This document shows positions 1 to 8,772 of a DNA stretch of 64,000 nt, one piece after another. The position numbers were made by a program, and so were the translations under genes. The stretch lies in assembly GCF_021234875.1 (NCBI RefSeq), contig NZ_JAJQVM010000022.1, positions 38,961 through 102,960 on the forward strand. Reading direction: 5' to 3'. The notes below the pieces were generated by a model that saw only the letters and a list, made by a program, of their open reading frames with translations, had not been told where the DNA came from and made no database searches. Positions within the stretch are counted from its first letter, which is position 1. Each line of letters starts with the position of its first letter. Origin of the DNA: Marinibactrum halimedae. Lineage in GTDB: Bacteria; Pseudomonadota; Gammaproteobacteria; Pseudomonadales; Cellvibrionaceae.

Positions 1-2
1 TA

Positions 3-446
3 GCCGGCAGTATCGCCGCCTCATGCTTTGCGGTAATGATGGCAGGGTGGGTATTTATCCAAAGTCCAACCACTGACAAGGCTACCGATAAAAAATTGGT
101 AGAAAACACGGTTTTGGAAAATGATATACAGAATAAAACCGATAACAAATCCCTTCATACACCACGCCAGCAAGGCTTTATGACAGCGGCTGATGTGGCT
201 GCCACGCTACGCCAACAGCATACGGAATATAAGCGACAGCTACTCTCCTATGTTCAATCTCAAACGGCATTAACAACCGATTGGCAAACACAATTAAAAG
301 ATCTTGAAGAAGCGGCTACGGCCATCGAAAAAGCCCTACAAGATCAACCGAATAACGTCACGTTATTAAACATGTTGCAACAAGTGCACCATCAGCAACT
401 GGAGTTGATTGAGCGTGTACATCAGCCTACATGGACGTCTACTTAA
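3..446 (+). CDS. C-terminal part of a membrane protein, probable anti-sigma factor (5' end outside window)
   Basis: The reading frame is open from the first bases of the window, so the true start lies upstream; ATG codons at 36 and 39 are internal. The first visible residues form a hydrophobic stretch (AGSIAASCFAVMMAGWVF) that reads as one transmembrane helix. About 115 mostly hydrophilic, helix-prone residues follow, ending in a region rich in Gln, Leu and Glu. This layout, followed 31 bases later by a DUF4097 gene, matches what I recall of operons with an ECF sigma factor, a membrane anti-sigma factor and a DUF4097 protein. The sigma-binding N-terminal part would be off the window, so the role is inferred from context rather than from a diagnostic motif. 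Confidence 0.5.
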   Translation, partial: AGSIAASCFAVMMAGWVFIQSPTTDKATDKKLVENTVLENDIQNKTDNKSLHTPRQQGFMTAADVAATLRQQHTEYKRQLLSYVQSQTALTTDWQTQLKDLEEAATAIEKALQDQPNNVTLLNMLQQVHHQQLELIERVHQPTWTST

Positions 447-477
447 GCGAACACCTTTTAAAAACGGAGATAATAGA

Positions 478-1443
478 ATGAAAACCTTAATTCTTAGTAC
501 TGCATTATCCGCCAGCACGATGATTTTTAGTATTCTTGCCTTTGCCGGTGAAAAAATCGATAAAACCCTAGAGGCGAAAACCGATGGCCGTGTCCACATT
601 GAACATGATTTTGGGTTCGCGGATATTAAAGGCTGGGATAAAGACAAAGTGAAAGTCACCGGTGAGCTCAGTGATTTAACCGAAGAATTTATTTTTGAGC
701 GTCGCGGTGGAAAAATTGTATTAGACATCGATAGCCGTAAACAAGGAAAGTGGCAAAATGCCCCTAAAGAAGACGGCGATCGTTTAGAAATTTTTGTTCC
801 CAAAAACAGCGAAATTTTATATGAATCAACTTATGCAGATGTAACGGTAAAAAATATTCATGGTGGCGCCAAACTGGAAATTACCAATGGCTCTATTGAC
901 GCACAAGACCTGTCTAAATCTATTCAACTGAATACCGTGAATGGTAATGTGCAACTGCAAAAATCTGAGGGTGATATCGCAATGGCTGCGGTTAACGGTA
1001 ATCTTGAATTATCAAAATCCAAAGCCTCTGAGTTATCGTTAAGTACCGTGAATGGCAATGTCGAAGTGAGTATCGATACACCAAAAGTACAACTGGATAC
1101 GGTTAACGGATATGTGGAAATCACCACTCTCAAAACCATTGATGAATTACGGCTCAATGCGGTAAATGGCGATATCATTGTGAATACGGATTTATCCAAA
1201 AAAGCCGACGTCTCTATGAATACCGTGAGCGGCAATATTGATTTAAACCTCGCCAAGCCCGTATCCGCCGAAATTCATGTGGAAGGATTTGCCGGTGGGA
1301 GAATTCGCAATAATCTAACGGATGACCAACCCGAAAAAGCCAAGTATGGCCCCAGCCGTTGGTTAGACCTCACCATGGGTGAGGGCAGTGCATCAGTAGA
1401 TATTGGTACGGTCAGTGGTACCATTGAATTGGGGTATCAATAA
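478..1443 (+). CDS. DUF4097-family exported beta-repeat protein
   Basis: This is a 321-residue protein of unknown biochemical role. An in-frame ATG at 409 exists, but the start at 478 is preferred. It follows an AAAACGGAG ribosome-binding site and opens a typical signal peptide (MKTLILSTALSASTMIFSIL, ending near LAFAG). The mature part carries about seven copies of a roughly 20-residue unit centred on VNGN or VSGN (for example STVNGNVEVS, NAVNGDIIV, TVSGNIDLN). These are the repeated strands expected of the DUF4097 beta-helix-like adhesin fold. The protein should be periplasmic or surface-exposed. It follows the probable anti-sigma gene in the same direction and may belong to an envelope-stress operon. 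Family assignment is firm; function is not known. Confidence 0.75.
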   Translation: MKTLILSTALSASTMIFSILAFAGEKIDKTLEAKTDGRVHIEHDFGFADIKGWDKDKVKVTGELSDLTEEFIFERRGGKIVLDIDSRKQGKWQNAPKEDGDRLEIFVPKNSEILYESTYADVTVKNIHGGAKLEITNGSIDAQDLSKSIQLNTVNGNVQLQKSEGDIAMAAVNGNLELSKSKASELSLSTVNGNVEVSIDTPKVQLDTVNGYVEITTLKTIDELRLNAVNGDIIVNTDLSKKADVSMNTVSGNIDLNLAKPVSAEIHVEGFAGGRIRNNLTDDQPEKAKYGPSRWLDLTMGEGSASVDIGTVSGTIELGYQ

Positions 1444-1489
1444 CTATTTGTAAAAAAGAATTTGAAAAACAACCCTATTACCAAAACAT

Positions 1490-1505
1490 GCCCGCATAAG
1501 CGGGC
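1490..1505. terminator. GC-rich hairpin between convergent genes
   Basis: GCCCGC, a four-base ATAA loop and GCGGGC form a perfect 6-bp stem between the end of the DUF4097 gene (+) and the end of the DUF3396 gene (-). No clean T-run follows on either strand, so activity as an intrinsic terminator is uncertain. Confidence 0.4.
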
Positions 1506-1569
1506 CAACAAACTTGTAAGTGTTCCTTACTCTGCCTGCATTGCCCAGATTCGATAAAATAAAGCTCTC

Positions 1570-2505
1570 TTAACCCTCACCATCAAATCGACTTAACCAC
1601 CTCCGGCTGAACGTTTTATGGTCTTTGCCTTCTGGATCGTAAAACATGGTTTTATTGAAGTCTGCACGAACACCTTTTAATGCTTTTCCCAATGCAACAT
1701 AAGCAGCGGGAGGGTGATTCAATGAGCCAAGCTCAGGTTTCTCACCGGCTTGAAAGATAATGCCGTTACTGTAGTCGCAGTGCCAAACACTAGGATCAAG
1801 ATCCTGTAAAATCGCTTGAGCACCGCCTGTTTTTTCGAGTAATCGATGGGATACAGCCGTTAGGAAGTTTATGGATTTAATGCCATCTTCAAAGCCTAAT
1901 GCTGTGGTGTTGAGATTGTATGCTTCTAAACCAGGAAAGCTTGTTAGCATGTTCCCTGAAATACGTCTCGCCGCTTTCATGCTTCCCACATCAAAAGGGT
2001 AAATTGCACTGAGCCCGGCATAGGCATGTTCAACCTCTAAATCATTGCTAAGTGCTGAAAACTGACGAATAAATCCCTCATGGCCCATTTGATCCAATAT
2101 TGACAATGGGTAGGTCAATAATAAATAGCCTAGATAATTGGGTCGCATTACTCTTTCTGCCAAAGCAGATACAGACCAAGCTGATGCAATACCTTGTGGG
2201 GCACTACCAGCATCAAATTGAAAATCTGGCATTTCATCTACTGTCGGGGTTAGCAGTGACAAATCTGGTTGTTGATCTGCTGTTAGCTTACGATATTGCT
2301 TATCCCCATCTACTGCGTATTGGATAAGGTAACTTTTTGATTGCTGGCAGTATTGTCGAATTGCTTCTATTAGCGTCAAACGCCGCTCTCTTTTACCTGG
2401 CGAACCAAAATAGAATGCCATGGAAAGCCCTAGCACGGCAGCGGGGTCGCCATCATTAAAATTTATCAGAGGCTGTCGACTTAAATCATAAGGTGTCATA
2501 GTCAT
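1570..2505 (-). CDS. DUF3396-family protein, probable type VI immunity protein
   Basis: The frame extends further upstream, but the likely start is ATG at 2505 (or 2499). An AGGA sequence lies just before, and this places the start 16 bases after the stop of the nuclease gene. The protein is about 311 residues. It has the features I recall for DUF3396 proteins, annotated as type VI immunity family: an N-terminal LSMAFYFG-type strand, a central YLLLTYPL segment, an aromatic YPFDVGSM patch and a C-terminal AGEKPELG region. No signal peptide is visible, as expected if it neutralises a nuclease in the cytoplasm. Tight coupling with the VRR-NUC gene is the main functional argument. No type VI secretion structural genes are in the window. 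Confidence 0.65.
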   Translation of the reverse strand: MTMTPYDLSRQPLINFNDGDPAAVLGLSMAFYFGSPGKRERRLTLIEAIRQYCQQSKSYLIQYAVDGDKQYRKLTADQQPDLSLLTPTVDEMPDFQFDAGSAPQGIASAWSVSALAERVMRPNYLGYLLLTYPLSILDQMGHEGFIRQFSALSNDLEVEHAYAGLSAIYPFDVGSMKAARRISGNMLTSFPGLEAYNLNTTALGFEDGIKSINFLTAVSHRLLEKTGGAQAILQDLDPSVWHCDYSNGIIFQAGEKPELGSLNHPPAAYVALGKALKGVRADFNKTMFYDPEGKDHKTFSRRWLSRFDGEG

Positions 2506-2521
2506 TTTTCCTATTCGGTCA

Positions 2522-3322
2522 TTACACAGGCAACATAAGGTGTTTACAGTTGCACTGGAATTCATCTTTATCCTGTGGTTTGCCGCCTAGCCGGTAGACT
2601 TGATAGTTATCTTCATCTTCTGCAATTTGAACATAGGCTTTGTCTTGCATCTTGTCTCTCAAATCATTTCCGAACTTCATTTCAATCACTTTATCAATGT
2701 TCCCTTCCCCTGGCGGCAGGTTAGAATCCGAAACCATGACAATATCTGTGCGACGTAAATGCCCTTGCCCAGGTGTAAAATTCTCTATTTCCTTTATCCG
2801 CCCCACTGGAAAGTGAGATGGCTCAGTGGTATCCAAGCCGTTACAATCTCGATGCATGAACGGTGTGGGTATACCAGTGGTATCTTTGTTCATATTCCAC
2901 CAGATTTCAGACTTATAGCGGCTTTTGTAGCTCATTGCTTTGTCCGCTTCTTTCAAAACACCATCGACACATTGCTGTTTTAGGTTTTGATCTCCAACTC
3001 CCTTAGCTGGGTTATGGTTACAACAGCAACTTACCGCGCACATTACACCATTGTCGATAATCTCAGCACGTTCTTCTGAACTGGCGGTGTCTAATTTTTC
3101 CTCAAGCTGCCTCTCTTTTTGTGCATCATTTGGGGAAGCCTGCGTACCGTCGTTCTGTTTTCGAGCCACCTCTTCCTTGGCTACTTTTTGTGCTTTTTCA
3201 ATAGCTTTTGGTAAGGCCTGTTGTATTGTTTTTTGATCTTCAACATTACTCGGCATACCATTTAACGTAATCGTGGCGGCAATAATCTGACCGACACACT
3301 TATCCTGACAAGTTTTACTCAT
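2522..3322 (-). CDS. VRR-NUC domain nuclease, candidate type VI secretion effector
   Basis: This is a 266-residue protein with a C-terminal VRR-NUC (PD-(D/E)XK-like) nuclease domain. D193 lies in RRTDIVMV, E214 and K216 in VIEMKF, and Q226 in a following helix; these are the expected catalytic residues. The middle holds a cysteine-rich stretch (MCAVSCCCN, residues 94-102) and an aromatic SEIWWNMN segment that I associate with antibacterial VRR-NUC effectors. Residues 40-90 are charged and likely coiled. There is no PAAR, Rhs or VgrG domain and no signal peptide, so if exported it would travel as free cargo. The downstream DUF3396 gene is the probable immunity partner. A plain restriction-type nuclease remains possible. 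Confidence 0.65.
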   Translation of the reverse strand: MSKTCQDKCVGQIIAATITLNGMPSNVEDQKTIQQALPKAIEKAQKVAKEEVARKQNDGTQASPNDAQKERQLEEKLDTASSEERAEIIDNGVMCAVSCCCNHNPAKGVGDQNLKQQCVDGVLKEADKAMSYKSRYKSEIWWNMNKDTTGIPTPFMHRDCNGLDTTEPSHFPVGRIKEIENFTPGQGHLRRTDIVMVSDSNLPPGEGNIDKVIEMKFGNDLRDKMQDKAYVQIAEDEDNYQVYRLGGKPQDKDEFQCNCKHLMLPV

Positions 3323-3494
3323 AGTACTCTTACCCTTTATGACACTGAAATCCTAGCCTACACAATGTTTTATCAATTAAGGCAACTAAACAAAACAAGA
3401 ACGAAATTGTACTGAGTTTGAAGAAAGCAAAAGTTAGACTATGCGCAGCTTTATGTTTTATTTAACGTCAATTTTTCTTTAAAACCTAGGACAT

Positions 3495-3683
3495 ATGGGT
3501 AAAGAAAAATTCAAGTCTGATGTTGCTCAGTCCAGTCCATCAACAAAGAGGCTACTTGCAGAGTTTGATAAAGACGACAATAAAAGTGGGGAGGTGAGGC
3601 TAACAAGCGTCGGCCAAGCAATCGCTATTGCAAATCTTTCGAAGAGCTTAGGTCGTCTAGATTACTCATTCTGGATTAGATAA
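3495..3683 (+). CDS. Small hypothetical protein (62 aa), possibly a gene remnant
   Basis: This short frame has an AGGA motif just upstream of its ATG and lies alone between the effector pair and uvrD. The N-terminal half is charged and lysine/aspartate-rich. The C-terminal half (SVGQAIAIANLSKSLG, then aromatic DYSFWI) looks like the end of a folded domain and vaguely recalls the C-termini of longer hypothetical proteins, so it could be the tail of a decayed gene. It is not recognised with confidence. Confidence 0.35.
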   Translation: MGKEKFKSDVAQSSPSTKRLLAEFDKDDNKSGEVRLTSVGQAIAIANLSKSLGRLDYSFWIR

Positions 3684-3866
3684 ATGTATAACCTGTATCA
3701 CTGATAGTTTTAAAAGAATAATAAGGCATAATACCATTTACCAAAAAAGCTCTGACAAATCTACTAAATACATATTTATATTAAAATTTCCTCTTGATTG
3801 AATAGAGCGTAATCAAGAGGAAATTTATGAAAAAAGATCAATAAATATAGAACCCTGCTTTAATGT

Positions 3867-6083
3867 TCATTCATTGATAATTTCCAATTTCGCAAAGTTC
3901 AACTTTAATATTTTTTCACCCTTTTCTTCAAAATTGATGTGCACACTGGGGTTGCTGCCACTGCCCTCAATATGAGTAACAATCCCTTCACCAAAAATGG
4001 GATGTAAAACCCGCTGCCCTAAACCAATATTTTGCCCACTCTGACTACTGGTTTGTTTTTGACCGAATCGAGCACGTACTTGGTCTGGGGTATTCACCGT
4101 ATTGGCAAATCGATTTTTATTAAAGCTTGTGGGACGTGTAATAGAGGATTTAATCCGTACTTCTTGCAAACATTCATCAGGGATTTCTTTTACAAACCGA
4201 GACACTTGATTATAAGTTTCTTTGCCGTGCATACGTCGAGTTTCAGCATAGGTCAAAAACAGTTTTTCCATGGCTCGTGTAATTCCCACGTAAGCAAGAC
4301 GACGCTCTTCTTCAATACCGGAAGGGTCTTCTAGAGACATTCGATGAGGAAATAAATTTTCCTCCATGCCCGCTAAAAATACCAGGGGAAATTCTAACCC
4401 TTTTGCTGAATGCAATGTCATTAATTGCACTGCGTCTTCAAATTCATCCGCTTGCTCTTCACCCGCATCCAAAGCAGCGGATGCTAAAAACTCGGCTAGG
4501 CCATTGCCATTATCGTCTTCCGGTGTAAATGCGCGACAAGCCGAGATTAATTCATGTAAGTTTTCGACACGAGTTTGGCCTTTTTCGCCTTTCTCATTTT
4601 GGTGGTAATCCAATAGCCCAGAGTTTTTCACCACTTTATCGACAAAATCATGTAAAGGTGTCTCAGCAACTTCCGTATCTAGGTGGTTAATGATCTCTAA
4701 AAATCCTTTTAATGCCGTACTCGCTCGGGGAGACGATAATTTATGTTCAATAACGTATTGGCTCGCCTGCCATAATGAAAAACCATGTTCACGGGCAATC
4801 TGGCGAACATTGTCTACCGACTTTGCCCCAATACCCCGAGTGGGCACATTGACTACTCGCTCAAACGCGGTGTCATCGTTGCGATTAAGCACCAAACGTA
4901 AATAGGCCAGCGCATTTTTAATTTCCAGTCGATCATAGAAGCGTTGACCACCGTAAATGCGATAGGGAATGGATTCTCGTAATAATGCTTCTTCCAGTAC
5001 TCGGGATTGTGCGTTGGAGCGATATAAAATGGCGACGGAATCTTTGCGCCTGCCTTGTTTTACCCACCGCTCAATGTGATCGACGATAAAACGCGCTTCG
5101 TCTTGATCGTTAAATCCGGCATAGAGTGAAATAGGCTCGCCATCTTCTCCATCAGTACGAAGCGTTTTTCCTAACCGCCCATCGTTGTTTTCGATAACCC
5201 CATTGGCCGCATTCAATATGGTTCTTGTGGAACGATAATTTTGTTCCAAACGAATGGTTTCAGCATTGGGGAAATCGTTACAAAACTGTTGAATATTCTC
5301 AATTTTCGCGCCACGCCAACCATAGATGGACTGATCATCATCGCCCACTGCCGTCACCGCAGAGTCATTACCGGCCAATACCCGTAACCAAGCGTATTGA
5401 ATGGTATTGGTATCTTGGAATTCATCCACCAAGATAAACGGAAACCGTTGCCGATAATGCTGCAAAAGCGGTTCGTTGTTGAGCCACAGTTCATGAGAGC
5501 GCAACAATAACTCACCAAAGTCGACAACACCGGCTCGTTCACAGGCTGCTTCATATTCCTTATAAATCGCCACCATGGTGGTTTGATAAGGGTCATGGGT
5601 CGGGGGGATGTACTGTGCCCGTAAGCCTTCGTCTTTCTGAGCATTGATAAACCAAGCCGCTTGTCTTGGTGGCCAGCGTTTATCGTCGATTCCTAACGTC
5701 TGATACACCCGCTTGATCATTCTCAGTTGATCATCAGAGTCCAGAATTTGAAAATTCTGCGGTAAATTGGCTTCTTGCCAATGGGTTTTTAACAGGCGAT
5801 GCGCCAAGCCATGAAAGGTTCCTACCCACATTCCCATGGGGTTAACGCCCAGAAGCTGATCAATTCTGTGACGCATTTCACGTGCTGCCTTATTGGTAAA
5901 AGTCACCGCCATAATAGAGTAGGGGGATACCTGTTCTGCCCGAATCAACCAAGCGATACGGTGTACCAGCACCCGTGTCTTTCCCGATCCGGCTCCTGCA
6001 AGAATAAGTTGATGACCCGCTTCGCCACTCACGGCTTGGCATTGAGCCTCGTTCAGTTGATCTAACAATACAGAGACATCCAT
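3867..6083 (-). CDS. uvrD: DNA helicase II (UvrD)
   Basis: UvrD is a 3'-5' superfamily 1 helicase that removes the incised oligonucleotide in nucleotide excision repair and unwinds nicked DNA in mismatch repair. The 738-residue protein starts MDVSVLLDQLN, very close to the E. coli sequence, and is of similar length (720). Visible motifs are Walker A (GAGSGKT, K35), VTFTNKAA near 60, the Walker B-type DEFQDTN from residue 220, QSIYGWRG at 251-258, a NYRS motif, and TLHSAKGLEF with VGITRA towards the C-terminus. It is transcribed alone. A LexA-like sequence lies about 70 bases upstream of its start. Identity is certain at family level; uvrD rather than rep is supported by the N-terminus. Confidence 0.95.
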   Translation of the reverse strand: MDVSVLLDQLNEAQCQAVSGEAGHQLILAGAGSGKTRVLVHRIAWLIRAEQVSPYSIMAVTFTNKAAREMRHRIDQLLGVNPMGMWVGTFHGLAHRLLKTHWQEANLPQNFQILDSDDQLRMIKRVYQTLGIDDKRWPPRQAAWFINAQKDEGLRAQYIPPTHDPYQTTMVAIYKEYEAACERAGVVDFGELLLRSHELWLNNEPLLQHYRQRFPFILVDEFQDTNTIQYAWLRVLAGNDSAVTAVGDDDQSIYGWRGAKIENIQQFCNDFPNAETIRLEQNYRSTRTILNAANGVIENNDGRLGKTLRTDGEDGEPISLYAGFNDQDEARFIVDHIERWVKQGRRKDSVAILYRSNAQSRVLEEALLRESIPYRIYGGQRFYDRLEIKNALAYLRLVLNRNDDTAFERVVNVPTRGIGAKSVDNVRQIAREHGFSLWQASQYVIEHKLSSPRASTALKGFLEIINHLDTEVAETPLHDFVDKVVKNSGLLDYHQNEKGEKGQTRVENLHELISACRAFTPEDDNGNGLAEFLASAALDAGEEQADEFEDAVQLMTLHSAKGLEFPLVFLAGMEENLFPHRMSLEDPSGIEEERRLAYVGITRAMEKLFLTYAETRRMHGKETYNQVSRFVKEIPDECLQEVRIKSSITRPTSFNKNRFANTVNTPDQVRARFGQKQTSSQSGQNIGLGQRVLHPIFGEGIVTHIEGSGSNPSVHINFEEKGEKILKLNFAKLEIINE

Positions 6084-6150
6084 AAAGACGATTCGCTACC
6101 TGTGTATAAAGTGAATGGACGTCCTGTCGTATGGCTTTCTCCTCCTTAAT

Positions 6151-6170
6151 TACTGAACAAATGTACATAG
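6151..6170 (-). promoter_or_regulatory. Candidate LexA (SOS) box upstream of uvrD
   Basis: TACTGAACAAATGTACATAG keeps the CTG-N10-CA(G) layout of the gammaproteobacterial LexA box with one mismatch, in the last base of the second half. It lies about 70 bases upstream of the uvrD start. uvrD is a LexA-regulated gene in E. coli, which supports the reading, but a single imperfect match is weak evidence. Confidence 0.4.
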
Positions 6171-6389
6171 AATAGCCTCTGGAAACAACCAATTCTCCGT
6201 AAAACACAAATTGACATATTGGTTGTTTTTTACTCACCCAAAGAGGTAAAACAAGATGATTTTCCAATATTTGCCCAATACATAAAATGACCGGCTATTC
6301 TTTATGATATCAAATAAAGACAATACTTGAGTGCCCACTCTTTTTTGATGATCTTTTTCCTTTTCTGGTCTCTTATTTTCTAGCCTGTT

Positions 6390-6466
6390 TTTGTACTTTA
6401 AAAAGGATACTTTTTATTAATTTTTCTCTTTTTTTCAGAAAGTACAAATTTTAAGAAAGTACAAAT
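6390..6466. repeat. Cluster of three AAAGTACAAA motifs (one inverted, two direct)
   Basis: AGAAAGTACAAAT occurs at 6437-6449 and exactly again at 6454-6466, a 17-base repeat distance. TTTGTACTTT at 6390-6399 is the reverse complement of the core. They lie in the control region between uvrD and an OmpR-type regulator gene, so they may be binding sites, though the protein is unknown. Confidence 0.5.
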
Positions 6467-6879
6467 CGCCCAGATTGCTAATCATCGGTAGCCATCATTA
6501 AGAAAACTTTTCTGTTTCAAACACGACTCATAGTGATTCTTTAAATAATGATTGACGCACCAACGTCGTGCCTTGATCACAATAAAAATGCGAACCACAA
6601 ATAAGACTGAGTTAGCAGTTAATTTTTTACACTCTCGATAAAATAGTGAGTGCTATTACCCATTTAATAAAAATGTAAAAAGAAATTTAAACTCTATTGT
6701 ATTTATGAATAGAACATGAATGCTTTCTTAAGTTTTCTTTTTTATTTTATGGTTTTGGTTGGCACTGAGAATGAATTTGTCATTCATAAAAACGGGATTA
6801 TTATCGCTATACCCATTTTTTTGGCATTTCATTTTAATAAGAACCACTTGATGATAGGTAGAATAGTAAGGTGAAAATC

Positions 6880-7581
6880 ATGGAATTTCATTCGCATCGC
6901 ATTTTATTGATCGATGACGACGTCACGCTGTGTGATGGATTATCACAACTGCTCAATAACGAAGGCTATTTCGTAGAATCTTTTCACTATGCAAAGCCCG
7001 CCTTAGAGGTATGCAAAATCAAGCCTTACCATTTGATTATTATTGACCTTATGATTTCAGACATGGATGGCTATTCTTTTTTGCAGGAACTTCGTCGTAC
7101 TGATCAAACACCTGTTATTGTGTTAACTGCAAAAGGAGAGGAAAGCGATCGGATACACGGGCTGGAATACGGGGCCGACGACTATATAGCAAAGCCTTTT
7201 AATTCAAGAGAGTTGCTGCTTCGTATTAAAGCCATATTAAAGCGTACTGCACCCGATATTCTCATCAACCAAAATTCTGCTTTTGGGAAATTTTCTCTTG
7301 ATGCTCATCACCACAGTATTACCTATCGTAATACGCTGTTAGAGCTGACCGGTGCGGAATACACTATTCTGAAATCGCTTATTCTCGCGCAAGGTAACGT
7401 TATTAGCCGTGAATTGCTGACCGAACAAGCTTTGGGGAGAAAACTCACCCCCTTTGATCGAGCTTTAGATACCCACATTAGTAACCTTCGCGCTAAGCTG
7501 GCGCATGATGCTTGCGATAAACCTGTCATTCGAAGCAAACGAGGTAGCGGTTATTACTTGGTTGAAGCCGCTGCTAATTAA
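6880..7581 (+). CDS. OmpR-family two-component response regulator (orphan)
   Basis: This is a DNA-binding response regulator with an N-terminal receiver domain and a C-terminal winged-helix domain. Counting from the possible GTG start at 6871, the acidic pocket is D15-D17, the phospho-accepting aspartate is D59 in IIIDLMISDMDG, the switch Thr is T86 in VIVLTAKG and the conserved Lys is K108 in DDYIAKPF. All receiver key residues are therefore present. The ATG at 6880 is preferred because AAGGTG lies six bases before it. The winged helix covers about residues 140-232, with the RGSGYYL hairpin near the end. No histidine kinase gene is adjacent, so partner and targets are unknown. Confidence 0.85.
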   Translation: MEFHSHRILLIDDDVTLCDGLSQLLNNEGYFVESFHYAKPALEVCKIKPYHLIIIDLMISDMDGYSFLQELRRTDQTPVIVLTAKGEESDRIHGLEYGADDYIAKPFNSRELLLRIKAILKRTAPDILINQNSAFGKFSLDAHHHSITYRNTLLELTGAEYTILKSLILAQGNVISRELLTEQALGRKLTPFDRALDTHISNLRAKLAHDACDKPVIRSKRGSGYYLVEAAAN

Positions 7582-7901
7582 TCTATTGAAAAGTGAATGA
7601 TGATTAGGAACAAAATAGTTTAAAAAATTCATTTATTTATAACGTTAATTTTCTTCACAACGTAAAAGATTCATTAGAAAGGATGACGACCTTATTACTT
7701 CAAACAATGTCCCATTCATCACAGTGTTGATTAGAAACAAGCCAAGAGGGTTCAATTAACCCTGAGTGGCGGCATTAAAAATAACTACAATACACCATCA
7801 AAAACAATGGGTTAGGTTGTTTACCTTTCATCAGTTCTAGTCGCTAGAAGCTATCTGTTATACTTGTCACTTTCCCGCACCATGGCCATACGGAATACAA
7901 C
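7582..7901. other. Intergenic region upstream of the hexR-like gene
   Basis: About 320 AT-rich bases lie between two co-directional genes. No reading frame, RNA gene or convincing hairpin was seen. The length suggests that the hexR-like gene has its own promoter, but I could not identify a clear HexR-type operator by eye. Confidence 0.3.
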
Positions 7902-8753
7902 GTGAAACAGGCAGCTGTCACTCAAGTAATTATCCATGCTCAGGATCGATTACGTAAATCTGAACGAAAAGTCGCCGATTTTGTGCTTAATGAACCCAAT
8001 GCCGTTGTACAAATGCGGATTGTTGATTTGGCCAATGCCGCCGACGTGAGTGAACCCACCGTAGTGCGTTTTTGTCGAGCGGTAGGGTACAACGGGTTTC
8101 AGGATTTCAAATTGAATCTAGTTCAGCAGCTCGCGTCAGCACCGAGTTTTGGGCAGGTGCCTGTTACCAATGAAGACACGGTGTCTGATTACATTGTAAA
8201 AATGTTCGACTCCACCGTAGACGCACTGGTGAACGTTCGTGACATGTTGAATTCAACCGCTTTAGAACGTGCCATCAACGCCATCAGCGCAGCTGAACGC
8301 GTTGAGTTTTTTGGGTTTGGCGCCTCTGGTATTGTCGCCGCCGATGCCCATCATAAGTTTTTTCGCTTACAAATATTAAGTGCTGCCTACAGCGATCACC
8401 ACATTCAACATATGTCAGCCCGAAGTATGAAATCTGGGGATGTGGTTGTCGCCATTTCACAAAGCGGTCGCAGTACAGCTTTGCTGGAGTCAGTAGAAGT
8501 AGCCAAAAAGAGTGGGGCAACGGTGATTAGCATTTCCCCTTCATCATCACCGTTATCGCAAAGCGCCACCATTAGTGTGGATGTGGATGTAGAAGAAGAC
8601 ATCGAAGTGTACACCCCATTAGTCTCGCGAATTACCCATCTTATGGTCATTGATGTATTGGCCGTTGGTGTCGCTCAACGACGAGGGGATGCGCTAAATG
8701 ACCACCTGTTTAACATCAAACAAAGCCTGCAGCCCCTGCGTTCCTCCGATTAA
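7902..8753 (+). CDS. hexR: HexR-like transcriptional regulator (RpiR family)
   Basis: This is a 283-residue RpiR-family regulator. The first ~77 residues form the helix-turn-helix domain (SERKVADFVLNEP, then VSEPTVVRFCRAVGY). Residues ~120-255 form a SIS sugar-phosphate binding domain with FFGFGASGIVA and AISQSGRS. The sequence closely follows HexR, which represses central carbon genes and responds to keto-deoxy-phosphogluconate. HexR usually sits beside zwf or edd; here those genes are absent and the neighbour is the convergent tlyA, so the target set cannot be read from context. The start is GTG at 7902, with only a weak CGGA upstream. Confidence 0.8.
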   Translation: MKQAAVTQVIIHAQDRLRKSERKVADFVLNEPNAVVQMRIVDLANAADVSEPTVVRFCRAVGYNGFQDFKLNLVQQLASAPSFGQVPVTNEDTVSDYIVKMFDSTVDALVNVRDMLNSTALERAINAISAAERVEFFGFGASGIVAADAHHKFFRLQILSAAYSDHHIQHMSARSMKSGDVVVAISQSGRSTALLESVEVAKKSGATVISISPSSSPLSQSATISVDVDVEEDIEVYTPLVSRITHLMVIDVLAVGVAQRRGDALNDHLFNIKQSLQPLRSSD

Positions 8754-8772
8754 AATCAGCCGATATACTCAA

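Larger units (their letters stand above)
6084..6870. other. Long AT-rich intergenic region between uvrD and the response regulator
   Basis: About 790 bases separate two divergent genes with no credible reading frame. The region is rich in A and T runs. It holds the candidate LexA box at 6151-6170 and a cluster of AAAGTACAAA motifs at 6390-6466, and otherwise presumably the divergent promoters. A short GAGT-GCCC-ACTC stem followed by six T at 6329-6346 could be a weak terminator, but I see no RNA gene attached to it. Confidence 0.4.

Noticed and set aside
6329..6346. GAGT-GCCC-ACTC hairpin with six T as the terminator of a small RNA
   Set aside because: The stem has only four base pairs and no upstream promoter or structured RNA could be seen.
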